DNA of 64,000 nt from Streptomyces sp. AV19 (GCF_015999245.1 NZ_JAEAMR010000007.1:372698-436697), one strand, 5' to 3'. Counted from the first letter of the stretch, positions 25,563-34,339 are shown. Notes: generated by a model from the letters alone, not told the origin. Numbers and translations are program-made.

Positions 25563-26399
25563 TCAGGATGACCGGCGGGGAGAGCGACGGCGGGCCGCCA
25601 GCCAGAACAACCCCACGGCCGCGACGGCCGCCCCGACAGCGGCCGCGGTCAGCAGCGCCGGCCGGGAGGGCATCGGCAGTGCCGCCACCCGCTGTTTGAG
25701 CCGCACCGGGCGGCTGAAGGTGAGGACCGGCCAGTCGCGGGCGGCCGCTTCGCGGCGCAGTGCCCGGTCGGGGTTGACCGCGTGCGGGTGGCCGACGGAT
25801 TCGAGCATCGGGAGGTCCGTGGCCGAGTCGCTGTAGGCGTAGCAGCCGGACAGGTCGTAGCCCTCGGAGGCGGCGAGCTCGCGGACGGCCTCGGCCTTGG
25901 TGGGCCCGTACGCGTAGTACTCCACCTCGCCCGTGAAGACGCCGTCCTCGACGACCATGCGCGTCGCCACGACGCGGTCGGCTCCCAGGAGCCGGCCGAT
26001 CGGCTCGACGACCTCCGCGCCGGAGGTGCTGACGATGACGACGTCGCGGCCGGCGGCGTGGTGCTCCTCGATCAGTGAGGCGGCCTCGTCGTAGATGATC
26101 GGGTCGATGAGTTCGTGGAGGGTCTCCGCGACGATCTCCCGGACCTGGTGCACGTTCCAGCCGCGGCAGAGGTCGGAGAGGTACTTCCGCATCCGCTCCA
26201 TCTGCTCGTGGTCCGCGCCGCCGAGCAGGAAGACGAACTGCGTGTAGGCGGTGCGCAGGGCGGCGCGCCGGTTGATCAAACCGCCTTGGTAGAAGGACTT
26301 GCCGAAGGTGAGCGTGCTCGACTTCGCAATGACCGTCTTGTCCAGATCAAAGAACGCGGCTGTTCGGCGTGAGGAGTGGTTTTCCACGCCGCCGAGCAT
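25563..26399 (-). CDS. HAD-IB family phosphatase with C-terminal membrane segment
   Basis: A 278-residue HAD-superfamily hydrolase of the SerB-like IB class. Motif I is FFDLDKTV (residues 16-23), motif II is VIVSTSG, and the motif III/IV region is YSDSATDLPML. The last ~35 residues contain a membrane helix (LLTAAAVGAAVAAVGLFWLAA) and an Arg/Ser tail, so it is probably anchored with the active domain in the cytoplasm. The substrate is unknown; phosphoserine-type or lipid-phosphate substrates are typical. In S. coelicolor the gene next to ssd has been called morphological-differentiation-associated, as I recall. GGAGG 8 nt upstream supports ATG 26399. Confidence 0.9.
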   Translation of the reverse strand: MLGGVENHSSRRTAAFFDLDKTVIAKSSTLTFGKSFYQGGLINRRAALRTAYTQFVFLLGGADHEQMERMRKYLSDLCRGWNVHQVREIVAETLHELIDPIIYDEAASLIEEHHAAGRDVVIVSTSGAEVVEPIGRLLGADRVVATRMVVEDGVFTGEVEYYAYGPTKAEAVRELAASEGYDLSGCYAYSDSATDLPMLESVGHPHAVNPDRALRREAAARDWPVLTFSRPVRLKQRVAALPMPSRPALLTAAAVGAAVAAVGLFWLAARRRSPRRSS

Positions 26400-26535
26400 A
26401 GGGGCCCTCCATTCGGCGTAAGCTGAGGCGTGTGGGTTTGCCTGAGAAGGCTCTCGGGTACACCATGGAAGTCACGGATCGTTCGCGACCGTGTCTAACC
26501 CGGTCCGACTCCTCCCCCCCCGAGTCGGCCGTGGG

Positions 26536-26570
26536 GACGACCCCCGCTCTCCCCCCCGGCGGGGGTCGTC
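26536..26570 (+). terminator. Strong hairpin upstream of ssd (attenuator or sRNA terminator)
   Basis: Bases 26536-26547 and 26559-26570 form a perfect 12-bp stem GACGACCCCCGC around an 11-nt C-rich loop. No gene ends just before it on either strand, so it may end a short upstream transcript. Confidence 0.6.
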
Positions 26571-26734
26571 GCATGTCCGGATGTGTTTTGAGCATCCTCT
26601 CGGGCCTCCTTCGGCCGTCGGGCGCCTCGTGCGGCGCCGCTGCTCCCCCCTTCATACACGTAACTGTGCGTAATCGCCGCACTGCTCTGCGGAAGTCACC
26701 GGTATAGGTGAGCGGGATATTCACAACCGTTGAG

Positions 26735-26743
26735 TTGTCCACA
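26735..26743 (+). promoter_or_regulatory. DnaA box upstream of ssd
   Basis: TTGTCCACA is an exact match to the streptomycete DnaA-box consensus. A weaker partner (AGATCCACA) begins at 26755. Both lie about 100-125 bp upstream of the ssd start. Confidence 0.5.
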
Positions 26744-26861
26744 GTTTTTCACCAAGATCCACACGATTTCCCGGTCCGCTGCACGGTGATTCCCCACGAG
26801 TTCCGCGATGTCCGCGGAGGCGAGAGCGCGCCGTGTGGCGCGCAGGAGAGGGGGAGGGGCC

Positions 26862-27968
26862 GTGACCGGACCCGTCACAGCAGAGAGGAAGGCCGCCGCC
26901 GGGGCGAGGCAGGGCGGACCGTTGATCATCACCGAGGACGAGGCCGTGCTCGACGACCTGCTGCGGCTGTGCGCGGCGGCCGGAGCGCTGCCCGAGGTGG
27001 CCCAGGGGGCGGCCGTCCGGGCCGAGCAGTGGTCCGGGGCCCCGCTGGTCCTGGTGGGCGACGACTGCGCCGACCGCCTGCCCGGCGCCCCGCACCGCGA
27101 GGGGGTGGTGCTCGTCGGCCGGGATCCCGACGACCCCGGTGTCTGGCGGCGCGCCTTCCGCGTCGGTGCCCGCAGCGTGGCGGTGCTGCCCGACGGCGAG
27201 GGCTGGCTGGTCGACCGGATCGCCGACTCGGTGGAGGGGACGGAGGGGCCCGCCCTCACCGTGGGCGTGACCGGCGGGCGGGGCGGTGCCGGAGCCAGCA
27301 CCTTGGCCTGCGCCCTCGCGGTGGGGGCGGCCCGGGCCGGGCGGCGCACGATGCTGATCGACGCCGACCCGCTGGGCGGCGGGCTCGACGTCCTGCTCGG
27401 AGCCGAGCGGGTCGAGGGGCTGCGGTGGCCCGCGTTCGCCGGCTCCCGGGGGCGGGTTGCCTGCCGTGCGCTGGAGGAGGCGCTGCCCGAACCGCACTCC
27501 CTGCGTCTGCTGAGCTGGGACCGCGGTGATCGCGCGGCGGTTCCTCCCGAGGCCGTGCGCGCGGTGCTGGCCGCCGCCCGTCGGAGGGGCGGGGTGGTGG
27601 TCGTCGATCTGCCGCGCGCTGCCGACGACGCGGCCGCCGAGGTGCTCGGGCAGTTGGATCTGGGCCTGCTGGTGGTGCCCTCCGAGCTGAGGGCCGTCGC
27701 CGCCGCGCACCAAGTCGCCCGGTCCGTCGGCATGATGATGGGCGACCTGCGGATGGTGGTCCGCGGGCCGTGCGCGCCCGGGCTCGACGGCGAGGAGATC
27801 GCCCGTCTCCTCTCCCTGCCCCTCGCCGGGGAGGTGCCGGAGGATGCCGGCCTGCCACAGGCGCTGGCCGCGGGCCGGCCACCGGGCGCGGACCGGGGCC
27901 CGTTGACCGCCTTCTGCGCAGAGTTCTGGGCCCGGGTGCTGCCCGACGGCGAGGGCGTGGCGGCATGA
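26862..27968 (+). CDS. ssd: Septum-site-determining/CpaE-like ATPase
   Basis: A 368-residue MinD/CpaE-related protein at the head of the tad operon. Residues ~15-115 look like an atypical receiver-like domain (LIITEDEAVLDDLLRLC). The ATPase domain starts at VTGGRGGAGAST (near 134), a deviant Walker A in which the usual signature Lys is Arg. TMLIDADPLGGGLDVLLG and VVVVDLPRAADD follow as switch and Walker B regions. CpaE/TadZ proteins place the pilus machine at a cell pole, and the mycobacterial relative Ssd affects septation. GTG 26862 with GGGGAGGGG just upstream is preferred to the longer ATG reading at 26808. The stop overlaps the tadA ATG. Confidence 0.88.
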   Translation: MTGPVTAERKAAAGARQGGPLIITEDEAVLDDLLRLCAAAGALPEVAQGAAVRAEQWSGAPLVLVGDDCADRLPGAPHREGVVLVGRDPDDPGVWRRAFRVGARSVAVLPDGEGWLVDRIADSVEGTEGPALTVGVTGGRGGAGASTLACALAVGAARAGRRTMLIDADPLGGGLDVLLGAERVEGLRWPAFAGSRGRVACRALEEALPEPHSLRLLSWDRGDRAAVPPEAVRAVLAAARRRGGVVVVDLPRAADDAAAEVLGQLDLGLLVVPSELRAVAAAHQVARSVGMMMGDLRMVVRGPCAPGLDGEEIARLLSLPLAGEVPEDAGLPQALAAGRPPGADRGPLTAFCAEFWARVLPDGEGVAA

Positions 27969-29122
27969 GCACCGCGCTGCTGGACGCCGTGCGCCTGCGG
28001 CTGGCGCGGACGGGTGCGGAGCCGACACCCGCCCGGGTCGCCGAGGCCCTGCGGCAGGAGGGAAGGCTCCTCGGCGACGCGGAGGTGCTGGGCATCGTCT
28101 CCCGGCTGCGCTCCGAACTGGTCGGCAGCGGCCCGTTGGAGCCGCTGCTGGCCGAACCGGAGGTCACCGACGTCCTCGTCACCGCGCCCGACCAGGTGTG
28201 GGTGGACCGTGGAGCGGGCCTCGAGCGCGCGGACGTGTCCTTCCCCGACGCCGCGGCGGTGCGCCGGCTCGCCCAGCGGCTCGCCGCGATCGCCGGCCGC
28301 CGCCTGGACGACGCCCGCCCCTGGGTGGACGCGCGCCTTCCCGACGGCACCCGGCTCCACGCCGTACTGCCGCCGGTGGCCGTCGGATCGGCCTGCCTCT
28401 CGCTGCGTGTGGTGCGGCCGAGGGCCTTCACCCTGGACGAACTGGCGGCGGCGGGAACGGTGCCGCCCGGCGGGCAGGGGCTGCTCCGCTCCGTGCTGGA
28501 CGCCCGGCTCTCGTTCGTGATCAGTGGTGGGACCGGTTCGGGGAAGACCACCCTTCTGTCGAGCCTGCTGGGCCTGGTCGCTCACGACGAACGGATCGTC
28601 CTCGCCGAGGACTCGGCCGAACTGCGCCCGGACCACCCGCACGTGGTGCGGCTGGAGACCCGTCCCGCGAACCAGGAGGGTACCGGTTTGGTCACCCTGC
28701 GGGACTTGGTCCGCCAGGCCCTGCGGATGCGCCCGGACCGGCTGGTGGTCGGGGAGGTGCGCGGGCCTGAAGTGACCGATCTCCTGGCCGCGTTGAACAC
28801 GGGGCACGAGGGTGGTTGCGGCACCGTGCACGCCAACGCCGCGGCCGACGTCCCGGCCCGGCTGGAGGCCCTCGGCTCCACGGCGGGGCTCGACCGGGCC
28901 GCGCTGCACAGCCAGTTGGCGGCGGCCCTGTCGGTGGTCATCCATCTCGTGCGCGATCGTGGTGGCCGTCGGCGCGTCGCCGAAGTGCACGTGCTGGACC
29001 GGGACCGTGCCGGGTTCGTGACCACCGTGCCGGCCGCCGTCCGGGGCCCGGAGGGCTTCGAACGGGCATCCGGCTGGGACCGGCTCGCGGCGCTGTGTGC
29101 GCGGGGCGGGGGTGCGACATGA
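27965..29122 (+). CDS. tadA: TadA/CpaF pilus assembly ATPase
   Basis: A 385-residue secretion ATPase of the VirB11/CpaF class. An N-terminal helical domain (1-70) is followed by the N-terminal ATPase subdomain. Walker A is [14 protein letters not shown] (near 182-195), the Asp box is [22 protein letters not shown], and Walker B is [14 protein letters not shown], with the His box [13 protein letters not shown]. It should be a cytosolic hexamer powering assembly of a Flp-type pilus. The ATG overlaps the ssd stop, and its own stop overlaps the tadB start, showing tight coupling in an operon now cut by a mobile element downstream. Confidence 0.93.
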   Translation: MSTALLDAVRLRLARTGAEPTPARVAEALRQEGRLLGDAEVLGIVSRLRSELVGSGPLEPLLAEPEVTDVLVTAPDQVWVDRGAGLERADVSFPDAAAVRRLAQRLAAIAGRRLDDARPWVDARLPDGTRLHAVLPPVAVGSACLSLRVVRPRAFTLDELAAAGTVPPGGQGLLRSVLDARLSFVISGGTGSGKTTLLSSLLGLVAHDERIVLAEDSAELRPDHPHVVRLETRPANQEGTGLVTLRDLVRQALRMRPDRLVVGEVRGPEVTDLLAALNTGHEGGCGTVHANAAADVPARLEALGSTAGLDRAALHSQLAAALSVVIHLVRDRGGRRRVAEVHVLDRDRAGFVTTVPAAVRGPEGFERASGWDRLAALCARGGGAT

Positions 29123-30009
29123 CCGTTCCGATGGCGGTGCCGCAGACGCTGCTGGCCGCGACCGCGCTGCTCGGGGTCGCGGCCGCCACCCGGCCGTCGG
29201 TGCGGCGGGGGCGGGAACTGCGCCGGGCAAGAGCGCTGTTCGCGGACGGGAGCGCGACCGGCGTCCGTTTCCCGCTCCTTCCGGCACGGCTCCGGGAGGC
29301 CGCCGGGCGGCTGCTCGTCGCGGCGCGGGGCCGGCGTGAGCTCTGGTGCCTTCCGGCCGGGTGTGCCGTCTGTCTGCTGGGCGGGTCGTTCCTGCCCCTG
29401 CTGATGGCGGGGGCGGCCGTTCCGCTGATGAGGCGCTGGCTGGCCGCCCGCCTGCGACGGCGTGAGCGCGAACGGCGCGAGGACGCCGTGATCGAGCTGT
29501 GTGGTGCCGTCGCGGGTGACCTGCGGGCGGGCCGACAGCCCGGCGAGGCGCTGGTGGCGGCGCCGGGCGACGCCCTGGGGGCGTCGTGGCCCGCCGTCAC
29601 GGCGGCCGCGCGGTTCGGCGGCGACGTGCCGGCGGCGCTGCGGGAGGCCGGCCTGCAGCCCGGGGCCGAGGGGCTGACCGGCGTGGCCGCCTGCTGGCAG
29701 GTCGCCGTCGACGGCGGGGCGGGCCTGGCCGCCGGGCTCGAACGGGTGGGGGCCGCGCTCGCCGCCGAGCGGGATCAACGTGAGGATCTGCATGCTCAGT
29801 TGGCGGGCACGCGGTCGACCGCCGTGATGCTCGCCCTGCTCCCGGTCCTCGCTCTCCTGATGGGCAGCGCAATGGGCGCCGATCCACTGCGCGTGCTGTT
29901 CCACACCCCGGCGGGCCTCGGCTGCCTCGCCCTGGGCGGGCTCCTCGAATACGCGGGGCTGCTCTGGACGCGGCGCATCGTGTGCGCGGCCGGCGGGAGG
30001 GAGGAGTGA
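29119..30009 (+). CDS. TadB-like type II/IV secretion membrane platform protein
   Basis: A 296-residue member of the GspF/TadB family. Membrane segments lie near residues 5-25, 70-105 and at the C-terminus (250-285). The cytoplasmic part carries [14 protein letters not shown] and [27 protein letters not shown], the F-domain repeat pattern. It forms the inner-membrane platform with TadC that the TadA ATPase drives. Start and stop overlap the neighbouring genes by 4 bp (ATGA) and 1 bp (TGATG), so it is translated as part of the operon. Confidence 0.88.
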   Translation: MTVPMAVPQTLLAATALLGVAAATRPSVRRGRELRRARALFADGSATGVRFPLLPARLREAAGRLLVAARGRRELWCLPAGCAVCLLGGSFLPLLMAGAAVPLMRRWLAARLRRRERERREDAVIELCGAVAGDLRAGRQPGEALVAAPGDALGASWPAVTAAARFGGDVPAALREAGLQPGAEGLTGVAACWQVAVDGGAGLAAGLERVGAALAAERDQREDLHAQLAGTRSTAVMLALLPVLALLMGSAMGADPLRVLFHTPAGLGCLALGGLLEYAGLLWTRRIVCAAGGREE

Positions 30010-30806
30010 TGGACGGGCGGTACGTGGGCGGCCCGGAAATGGCTGTCGTGCTGGCTGTTGTCGCCTCCTGCGCGGTGGCCGCCCTGCGGGGCGCCCGCAG
30101 GACGAGGGCGGTGCGGCGCAGGGCCGCGAGGCTGTGGGGCGGTGGCCCGCCGTCCGGCGCGTCGGCCCGGATGTGCGCTCGTACGGCGGGACTCGCCGCG
30201 GCCCGTGAAGGACTGCCCGCCGCTGCGGCGGCCGTCCTCGGAATCGTCCTGGTCGGCGGTCCCGTGGGCTGGGCCGTGGGGGCTCTCGCCGCTTCGGGGG
30301 TGTGGTGGTGGAGACGTCGGGCGGGGCGTGCGGCGGCCGGGGAGCCGGAGGTTCCTGCCGAGGAGGTGGCGCGCCAACTGCCGCTGGCGGCCGATCTGAT
30401 GGCCGCCTGCCTGGCGGCGGGGGCCGGGCCCCGGGAAGCGGCCGAAGCGGTCGGCGGTTCGCTCGGCGGTCCCGTCGGCGACCGGCTGGCCAGGGCGGCT
30501 GCCGAGGTGCGGCTCGGCGCGGAGCCGGCCGTTGCCTGGGAGCGACTGGCCGCGCTCCCGGGGGCCCGAGGGCTGGCGCTGTGCCTGGAGAGGGCCCAGG
30601 CGACGGGGGTGCCCGCCGTGGATCCCATGGCGCGGCTCGCCGTCACGCTGCGCGCCGTGCAGAGCCGGTCGGCCGGCATACGGGCCCGCCGCGCGGGCGT
30701 CGTGGCCACGGCCCCGCTGGGGTTGTGCTTCCTGCCCGCATTCCTGGCCGTCGGGGTCGTACCGATGGTGATCGGCCTGGCGAGCGGACTGCTGCGGGTC
30801 CCGTAG
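30009..30806 (+). CDS. TadC-like type II/IV secretion membrane platform protein
   Basis: A 265-residue GspF/TadC-family protein with membrane segments near residues 10-28, 65-105 and 225-260. The F-domain is marked by [25 protein letters not shown] and [39 protein letters not shown]. It pairs with TadB in the pilus platform. The start shares one base with the tadB stop (TGATG). The pilin-like DUF4244 gene follows after 26 bp and is disrupted by the integrated element. Confidence 0.88.
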   Translation: MDGRYVGGPEMAVVLAVVASCAVAALRGARRTRAVRRRAARLWGGGPPSGASARMCARTAGLAAAREGLPAAAAAVLGIVLVGGPVGWAVGALAASGVWWWRRRAGRAAAGEPEVPAEEVARQLPLAADLMAACLAAGAGPREAAEAVGGSLGGPVGDRLARAAAEVRLGAEPAVAWERLAALPGARGLALCLERAQATGVPAVDPMARLAVTLRAVQSRSAGIRARRAGVVATAPLGLCFLPAFLAVGVVPMVIGLASGLLRVP

Positions 30807-30832
30807 CGGAACAGCCGTGCCGGAGGCGGGAC

Positions 30833-31042
30833 ATGAGGACGCTGCTCGGGCAACCGGTGCCCGGGCGCGAGGAGATGAGGAGAGAAGTGATGGTCATGCA
30901 GTGGTGGACGAGGGCCAAGTGCCGTGCGGTGCAAGCCGGGGAGGCCGGAATGTCGACGGCCGAGTACGCGGTGGGGATCGCGGCCGCCTGCGCGCTGGCG
31001 GCGGTGCTCTACAAGGTCGAATCTGTCAAGGAGAGACAGTAA
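30833..31042 (+). pseudogene. Flp-pilin-like DUF4244 gene, 5' part, truncated by the element
   Basis: GGAGG 6 nt before ATG 30833 sets the start. The product reads MRTLLGQPVPGREE..., then AGEAG/MSTAEYAVG, a Gly followed by four residues, Glu and Tyr. That is the prepilin-peptidase motif of Flp pilins. A single hydrophobic helix (AVGIAAACALAAVLYK) follows. At 31016-31017 the host sequence ends and eight element-derived codons (VESVKERQ) lead to a TAA, giving 69 residues. The missing end is at 37503-37574. The normal protein would continue VTSGAVSAAL...LHAAF. A truncated 30-residue mature pilin could still be made, but its function is doubtful. Confidence 0.85.
31002..31031 (+). other. attL of the serine-integrase element
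   Basis: Host arm ...gctctacaag joins the element arm cgaatctgtc... at the dinucleotide GT (31016-31017). It was inferred by matching the broken pilin gene across the element. The same GT occurs at 37503-37504. Joining the outer arms gives ctctacaag-GT-ggtcacgag, an attB with partial dyad symmetry (gctc/gagc). Confidence 0.75.
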
Positions 31043-31288
31043 GAAGCCCCGCCCGCATGCCACGGGGGCAGCACACGAGCGGGGCCATTCTCCCTCACCG
31101 CCGAAGCGGCACCCCAGCGAAGGGGCGGACCGGGGCGAGAGCCTGAACGCGTCCGCTCAGTCTGGGCACGTCTGCCCACGCTCAAGGCTTGTCCGGTCGG
31201 GGGAACCGTCCGTACGCAGCGCCGGGGATCACCACTTCGCCCAACCCTGCGTCCGGGGCCTTACGGCGGGGGCAGAGCCCCGCTCGTC
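31043..31288. other. Left end of the element, non-coding
   Basis: About 245 bp between attL and the first small gene hold no supported frame. Inverted repeats GCCCCGC (31036-31042) and GCGGGGC (31069-31075) could terminate leftward transcription of the element before it enters the host operon. Confidence 0.5.
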
Positions 31289-31522
31289 TCAGTGCTGCCG
31301 CTGCTCCGCGCAGAAACTGCACGGGAACGGGCATGGCGGGTGATCAGCCCCGCGAGGGATGTAGACGACGCCAGAGCGAACGTTCAGCGCCCCGCCGTAC
31401 TGGGTCCACCAGCCCTCGGGAGAGTCCGCGTACGGGCCGTCAGGGTCGTCTATGAGGCTCACCAGCTCGGGGGCCGGTAACGAGCCGCACGTGCGCCTGT
31501 GGAGCCTCGCCGGGGCGCTCAT
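31289..31522 (-). CDS. Small element protein, unknown (77 aa)
   Basis: A 77-residue protein starting MSAPARLHRRTCGSLPAPELVSLIDD and ending PPCPFPCSFCAEQRQH, with a Cys cluster (CPFPCSFC) that could bind zinc or iron. GWWTQYGGALNVRSGVVYIPRG suggests a small beta-rich core. I recognise no family. The ATG overlaps the stop of the preceding gene (ATGA), so it is the last of three coupled genes. It is a candidate for a small regulatory or directionality factor, but no motif supports that. Confidence 0.65.
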   Translation of the reverse strand: MSAPARLHRRTCGSLPAPELVSLIDDPDGPYADSPEGWWTQYGGALNVRSGVVYIPRGADHPPCPFPCSFCAEQRQH

Positions 31523-31794
31523 CGGCCCGCCCGTTCCTGTCTGGCGAGACGGCCCGCCAGGACGGCACCCGGGGGCGTGCCCACGATGATCGCGTGCCCG
31601 AACGTCTGCCAGAAGTGAAGGTGTCCGGTGTCGCGAGTGTGGTTGAACGTCCACGCCTCGGCTTCCGCCTGGCTGTCCTTGACGATGAAGCGTTCGCCGC
31701 ATCCCTCTTCGGTGCAGAACACGGCGAACTCAGCGGCCGTGGCCGGGTCCTGGATCGTCGTCCAGTCATCGAACCAGTGACGGCTACGGCTCAC
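31519..31794 (-). CDS. Small element protein, DUF7848-like (91 aa)
   Basis: A 91-residue protein, GTG start at 31794 inside the previous stop. It has FAVFCTEEGCGERFIVKDSQAEAEAWTFNHTRDTGHLHFWQTFGHAI: a Cys pair followed by a His-rich helical part, a pattern I associate with small proteins of Streptomyces integrative elements (DUF7848 type). The Cys/His layout suggests one zinc site. Function unknown. It is the middle gene of an overlapping three-gene set. Confidence 0.7.
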   Translation of the reverse strand: MSRSRHWFDDWTTIQDPATAAEFAVFCTEEGCGERFIVKDSQAEAEAWTFNHTRDTGHLHFWQTFGHAIIVGTPPGAVLAGRLARQERAGR

Positions 31795-31985
31795 TTGGCA
31801 GCACCACCCGTGGCGCACTCCGTGTGCCAGTAGACGACCACCGAGGACGCGGACGACCGCTCGTTGTCCACTCGCCGACAGGCGGTGTCAGTAGGGATGG
31901 GTTTCCGGCACTTCCCGCACGTCTGCCCCGCCGGGGCGTAGGTCACGTACTCGTACGGGTGCCCGGTCTCGCGCGTTCTCGCCAT
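31791..31985 (-). CDS. Small zinc-ribbon-like element protein (64 aa)
   Basis: A 64-residue protein. CGKCRKPI and a later WHTEC give a CxxC...HxxxC arrangement typical of single zinc knuckles. It is the first gene of the three-gene overlapping set (GTGA then ATGA overlaps) and has a G-rich ribosome-binding site upstream. It may bind DNA or a protein partner; no family is recognised. Confidence 0.68.
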   Translation of the reverse strand: MARTRETGHPYEYVTYAPAGQTCGKCRKPIPTDTACRRVDNERSSASSVVVYWHTECATGGAAK

Positions 31986-32061
31986 CGTCGCTGTCCCCTC
32001 GCGTAGGTCGCGGAGGACGGTAAGCGGAACGGGGACTCACGAGGGACCCAAACTGTCCCCC

Positions 32062-33285
32062 TCAGCTCGCTAGTACCTGTACCTCCTCGGCAAGTGCCAT
32101 CGCATCCGACTTCAGCGGCCCACGGGCTTCCTTCGCCAGGTCGTAGACCAGCCCCCGGGCAACCGGCGTGAACCGCACCGTCTCCGGCGACGCCTCCACA
32201 GCTCGCCTCATCCAGTGCAGCGCCCCGGCATGGTCCTTCCGCTGCTTCTGCGCGCGCCCAAGCTCGATCAGCACCCGCGAACGGCGCTCGACGCTCGGGA
32301 CCGTTTCCAGGTCCACCGTTTCGGCTCGGCTCATCGCTGTCCCGGGCGTCCGGAGGTCCGTGGCGACGCTGACGGCGTGGATGTCCGCGTTACCCCTGCC
32401 GAACACCGTCCATGAATGCGCGTAGCCAGAGGGCAGCCGGTTCGCGGTACGGTCGGCCTCATCCCAGTGCCGCCACGCGTTGCCCTCAGCGCCCTCACGA
32501 GCGTGCGTAATGGCCGCATGGAGGTGAAGGGCCCCATAGACGCCCCGGAGGTCGTCAGGGCCCGTTTCAAGGTGCGGTTTGATGGCCTCGGCGGCCTCAG
32601 TGACGACGCGGATCGCCTCTTCGGCATAGCCGGACTCGCGGAGCCCGTTCGCCCACGTCCAGGACGCCCCAGCGAGGCACAGCGGGCTGTCGGCTTCTTG
32701 CGCGGCGTTCCTGCCCCGGTCAGCGATCAACCAGTACAGCTCTGGCTCAACAGCGAATGCGGCGGCCTGCTGCGCCAGGTGGTAGACGTCGGCCAGGACG
32801 GCGTACGCCGTCCGACGCTCCGGCCCGTCGAGACGGCGTGGCAGCGCGGAGGCATCCCGGATGAGGCCGGGGAGGAGGCTGGAGACCTCCGACCGCTGGA
32901 AGCGGGACGAGTGCCACAGCCGCCATGCCTCAGCCACACGCCCTCGGAGCACGTCCACGCTCGGCGGCTCATCCGGGACGGCGAACAGCGGGCCCCGCAA
33001 GGCGTCACGGAGGTCAGCGACACCGGGCAGCACAAGCCGCGCGGACGGGTTGACCGGGGAGGGCACGGGATCACCCGTCAAGACGGTCAGGTCGTTGATC
33101 TTCAGCGCGGTTGCGAGCCTGACAAGGAGGGTGTGGTCACGTAGCTGTCGCTCGCCGGACTCGACCTTCTTCAACCAGTCGGGGCCACGGCCAACTAGTC
33201 CAGCAAGCACAGGCCGCGTCATCCCGCGCCGTTCTCGGTAGAACCGGACACGCTCCCCGGTCGTCATCCCGGCCAGGTCTGTCAT
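32062..33285 (-). CDS. XRE-family regulator with TPR-like C-terminus
   Basis: A 407-residue protein. An N-terminal helix-turn-helix (GERVRFYRERRGMTRPVLAGLVGRGPDWLKKVESGERQLRDHTLLVRLATAL, about 10-60) is joined to a long helical region with repeated tetratricopeptide-like units (residues ~140-400). This is the common actinomycete layout of peptide- or signal-responsive regulators and of element repressors. In this element it is the only obvious DNA-binding regulator, so control of integrase and cargo genes is a fair inference. An inverted repeat lies about 75-100 bp upstream. Confidence 0.88.
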   Translation of the reverse strand: MTDLAGMTTGERVRFYRERRGMTRPVLAGLVGRGPDWLKKVESGERQLRDHTLLVRLATALKINDLTVLTGDPVPSPVNPSARLVLPGVADLRDALRGPLFAVPDEPPSVDVLRGRVAEAWRLWHSSRFQRSEVSSLLPGLIRDASALPRRLDGPERRTAYAVLADVYHLAQQAAAFAVEPELYWLIADRGRNAAQEADSPLCLAGASWTWANGLRESGYAEEAIRVVTEAAEAIKPHLETGPDDLRGVYGALHLHAAITHAREGAEGNAWRHWDEADRTANRLPSGYAHSWTVFGRGNADIHAVSVATDLRTPGTAMSRAETVDLETVPSVERRSRVLIELGRAQKQRKDHAGALHWMRRAVEASPETVRFTPVARGLVYDLAKEARGPLKSDAMALAEEVQVLAS

Positions 33286-33358
33286 AGCCGCTCCTTGTAC
33301 GAAGTCAAGCCCTTCTGGCCAGCGTACGCCGTGTGGTCAGCGCGAACGAGTCGTGTTC

Positions 33359-33383
33359 GGTGGTTAGTTGACGCCCAACCACC
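33359..33383. promoter_or_regulatory. Inverted repeat upstream of the XRE regulator
   Basis: GGTGGTT (33359-33365) and AACCACC (33377-33383) form a dyad with an 11-nt spacer, 74-98 bp upstream of the regulator start. It could be its operator. The surrounding 33384-33699 holds no supported gene. Confidence 0.45.
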
Positions 33384-33699
33384 CGCGCGCGGAGTTCTTC
33401 TCTCACTCAAAACCCGGAGACCCGTACATGGGCGATGCTGCTATCCCCAGCCGGTAAGGGGGAAGTCGCTCAGGGGGCACTCCCCACCCCTTAACCCGCC
33501 GTTCCGACCCGCTACCAAGGCGTTCACAGGGCTTATCTCAGGCGCAGCGAGACACGTTGCAGCAGGTCAAGGCGTGTTTCGGGTCGAAAAAACGGCGTCA
33601 CACTCAGCGCGCGTACGTGCAGCTTGAGCCGGGATCGCCAGACGGGCTCAGGACTGAACTTTGGCAACGCCCCGCCCTTCCCCGTGCCGACACGGCGAA

Positions 33700-33728
33700 A
33701 GACCGCCTGTCGGGCGGACAGACGGTCT
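33700..33728 (-). terminator. Terminator of the small recombinase gene
   Basis: AGACCG-C-CTGTC and GACAG-A-CGGTCT pair into an 11-bp stem with one mismatch and a 5-nt loop, 24 bp past the recombinase stop. Confidence 0.65.
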
Positions 33729-33751
33729 CTCAGGTCTTAGGCGCAGCAGGG

Positions 33752-34330
33752 CTACGACGCTTCGCCCAACGCCCGGTACAGCGTCGCACGGGACACCTCA
33801 AGAGCCTTGGCTATCGCCGTGACGCTCTCACCCTTCGCACGGCGCGCCTTGGCGGCAGCGAGCTTGTCAGCGTCCATCACTGTCGGCCGTCCGCCCGTGC
33901 GCCCCTGCGCCCTGGCAGCGTCCAGCCCCGCCCGGGTCCGGTCCTTGATCAGGGCCCGCTCAAACTCCGCCATCGCGCCCACCACCTGAAGCATCAACCG
34001 CCCGTCCGCTGTGTTCGGGTCGATACTCGCCAGCGCCCCCGTGAGCACCTTGAACCCCACCCCCCTTTCGGCAAGAGCGTCCACCATCGTCACAAGGTCA
34101 ATCAGCGACCGGGCGAACCGGTCCAGCTTCCAGACGCAGAGCGTGTCACCGGGGCGTAGGTAGTCCAGCGCGGCAGTCAGTTCCGGGCGGTCCGTGTTCT
34201 TCCCGCTCGCCTTGTCCGTGAAGATCCGGGCGCAGCCAACTTCCGACAGGGCGTCAAGCTGCAACTGGGCTTCCTGGTCGTCGGTGGAGACTCGGGCGTA
34301 ACCGATGAGGTGTCCGGTGTTCGTGGTCAT
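33752..34330 (-). CDS. Small serine recombinase (resolvase/invertase type)
   Basis: A 192-residue protein of the Tn3/gamma-delta resolvase class. YARVSTDDQ holds the catalytic Ser (near 14). TDKASGKNTDRPEL, DTLCVWKLDRFARS and a C-terminal helix-turn-helix (GESVTAIAKALEVSRATLYRAL) complete the family layout, and the length is normal. It should act on res- or inversion-type sites rather than att sites. GTCTCA inverted repeats lie just upstream. Within the element it is a second recombinase besides the integrase, so it may resolve dimers, control the element or be left from a transposon. Confidence 0.93.
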   Translation of the reverse strand: MTTNTGHLIGYARVSTDDQEAQLQLDALSEVGCARIFTDKASGKNTDRPELTAALDYLRPGDTLCVWKLDRFARSLIDLVTMVDALAERGVGFKVLTGALASIDPNTADGRLMLQVVGAMAEFERALIKDRTRAGLDAARAQGRTGGRPTVMDADKLAAAKARRAKGESVTAIAKALEVSRATLYRALGEAS

Positions 34331-34339
34331 GACGAGACT

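Larger units (their letters stand above)
26400..26861. promoter_or_regulatory. Regulatory region upstream of the ssd/tad operon
   Basis: A 460-bp gap between divergent HAD and ssd genes with no supported CDS. It holds a strong hairpin at 26536-26570 and a perfect actinobacterial DnaA box at 26735-26743 within an AT-rich patch (26705-26770) that probably contains the operon promoter. Confidence 0.6.
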
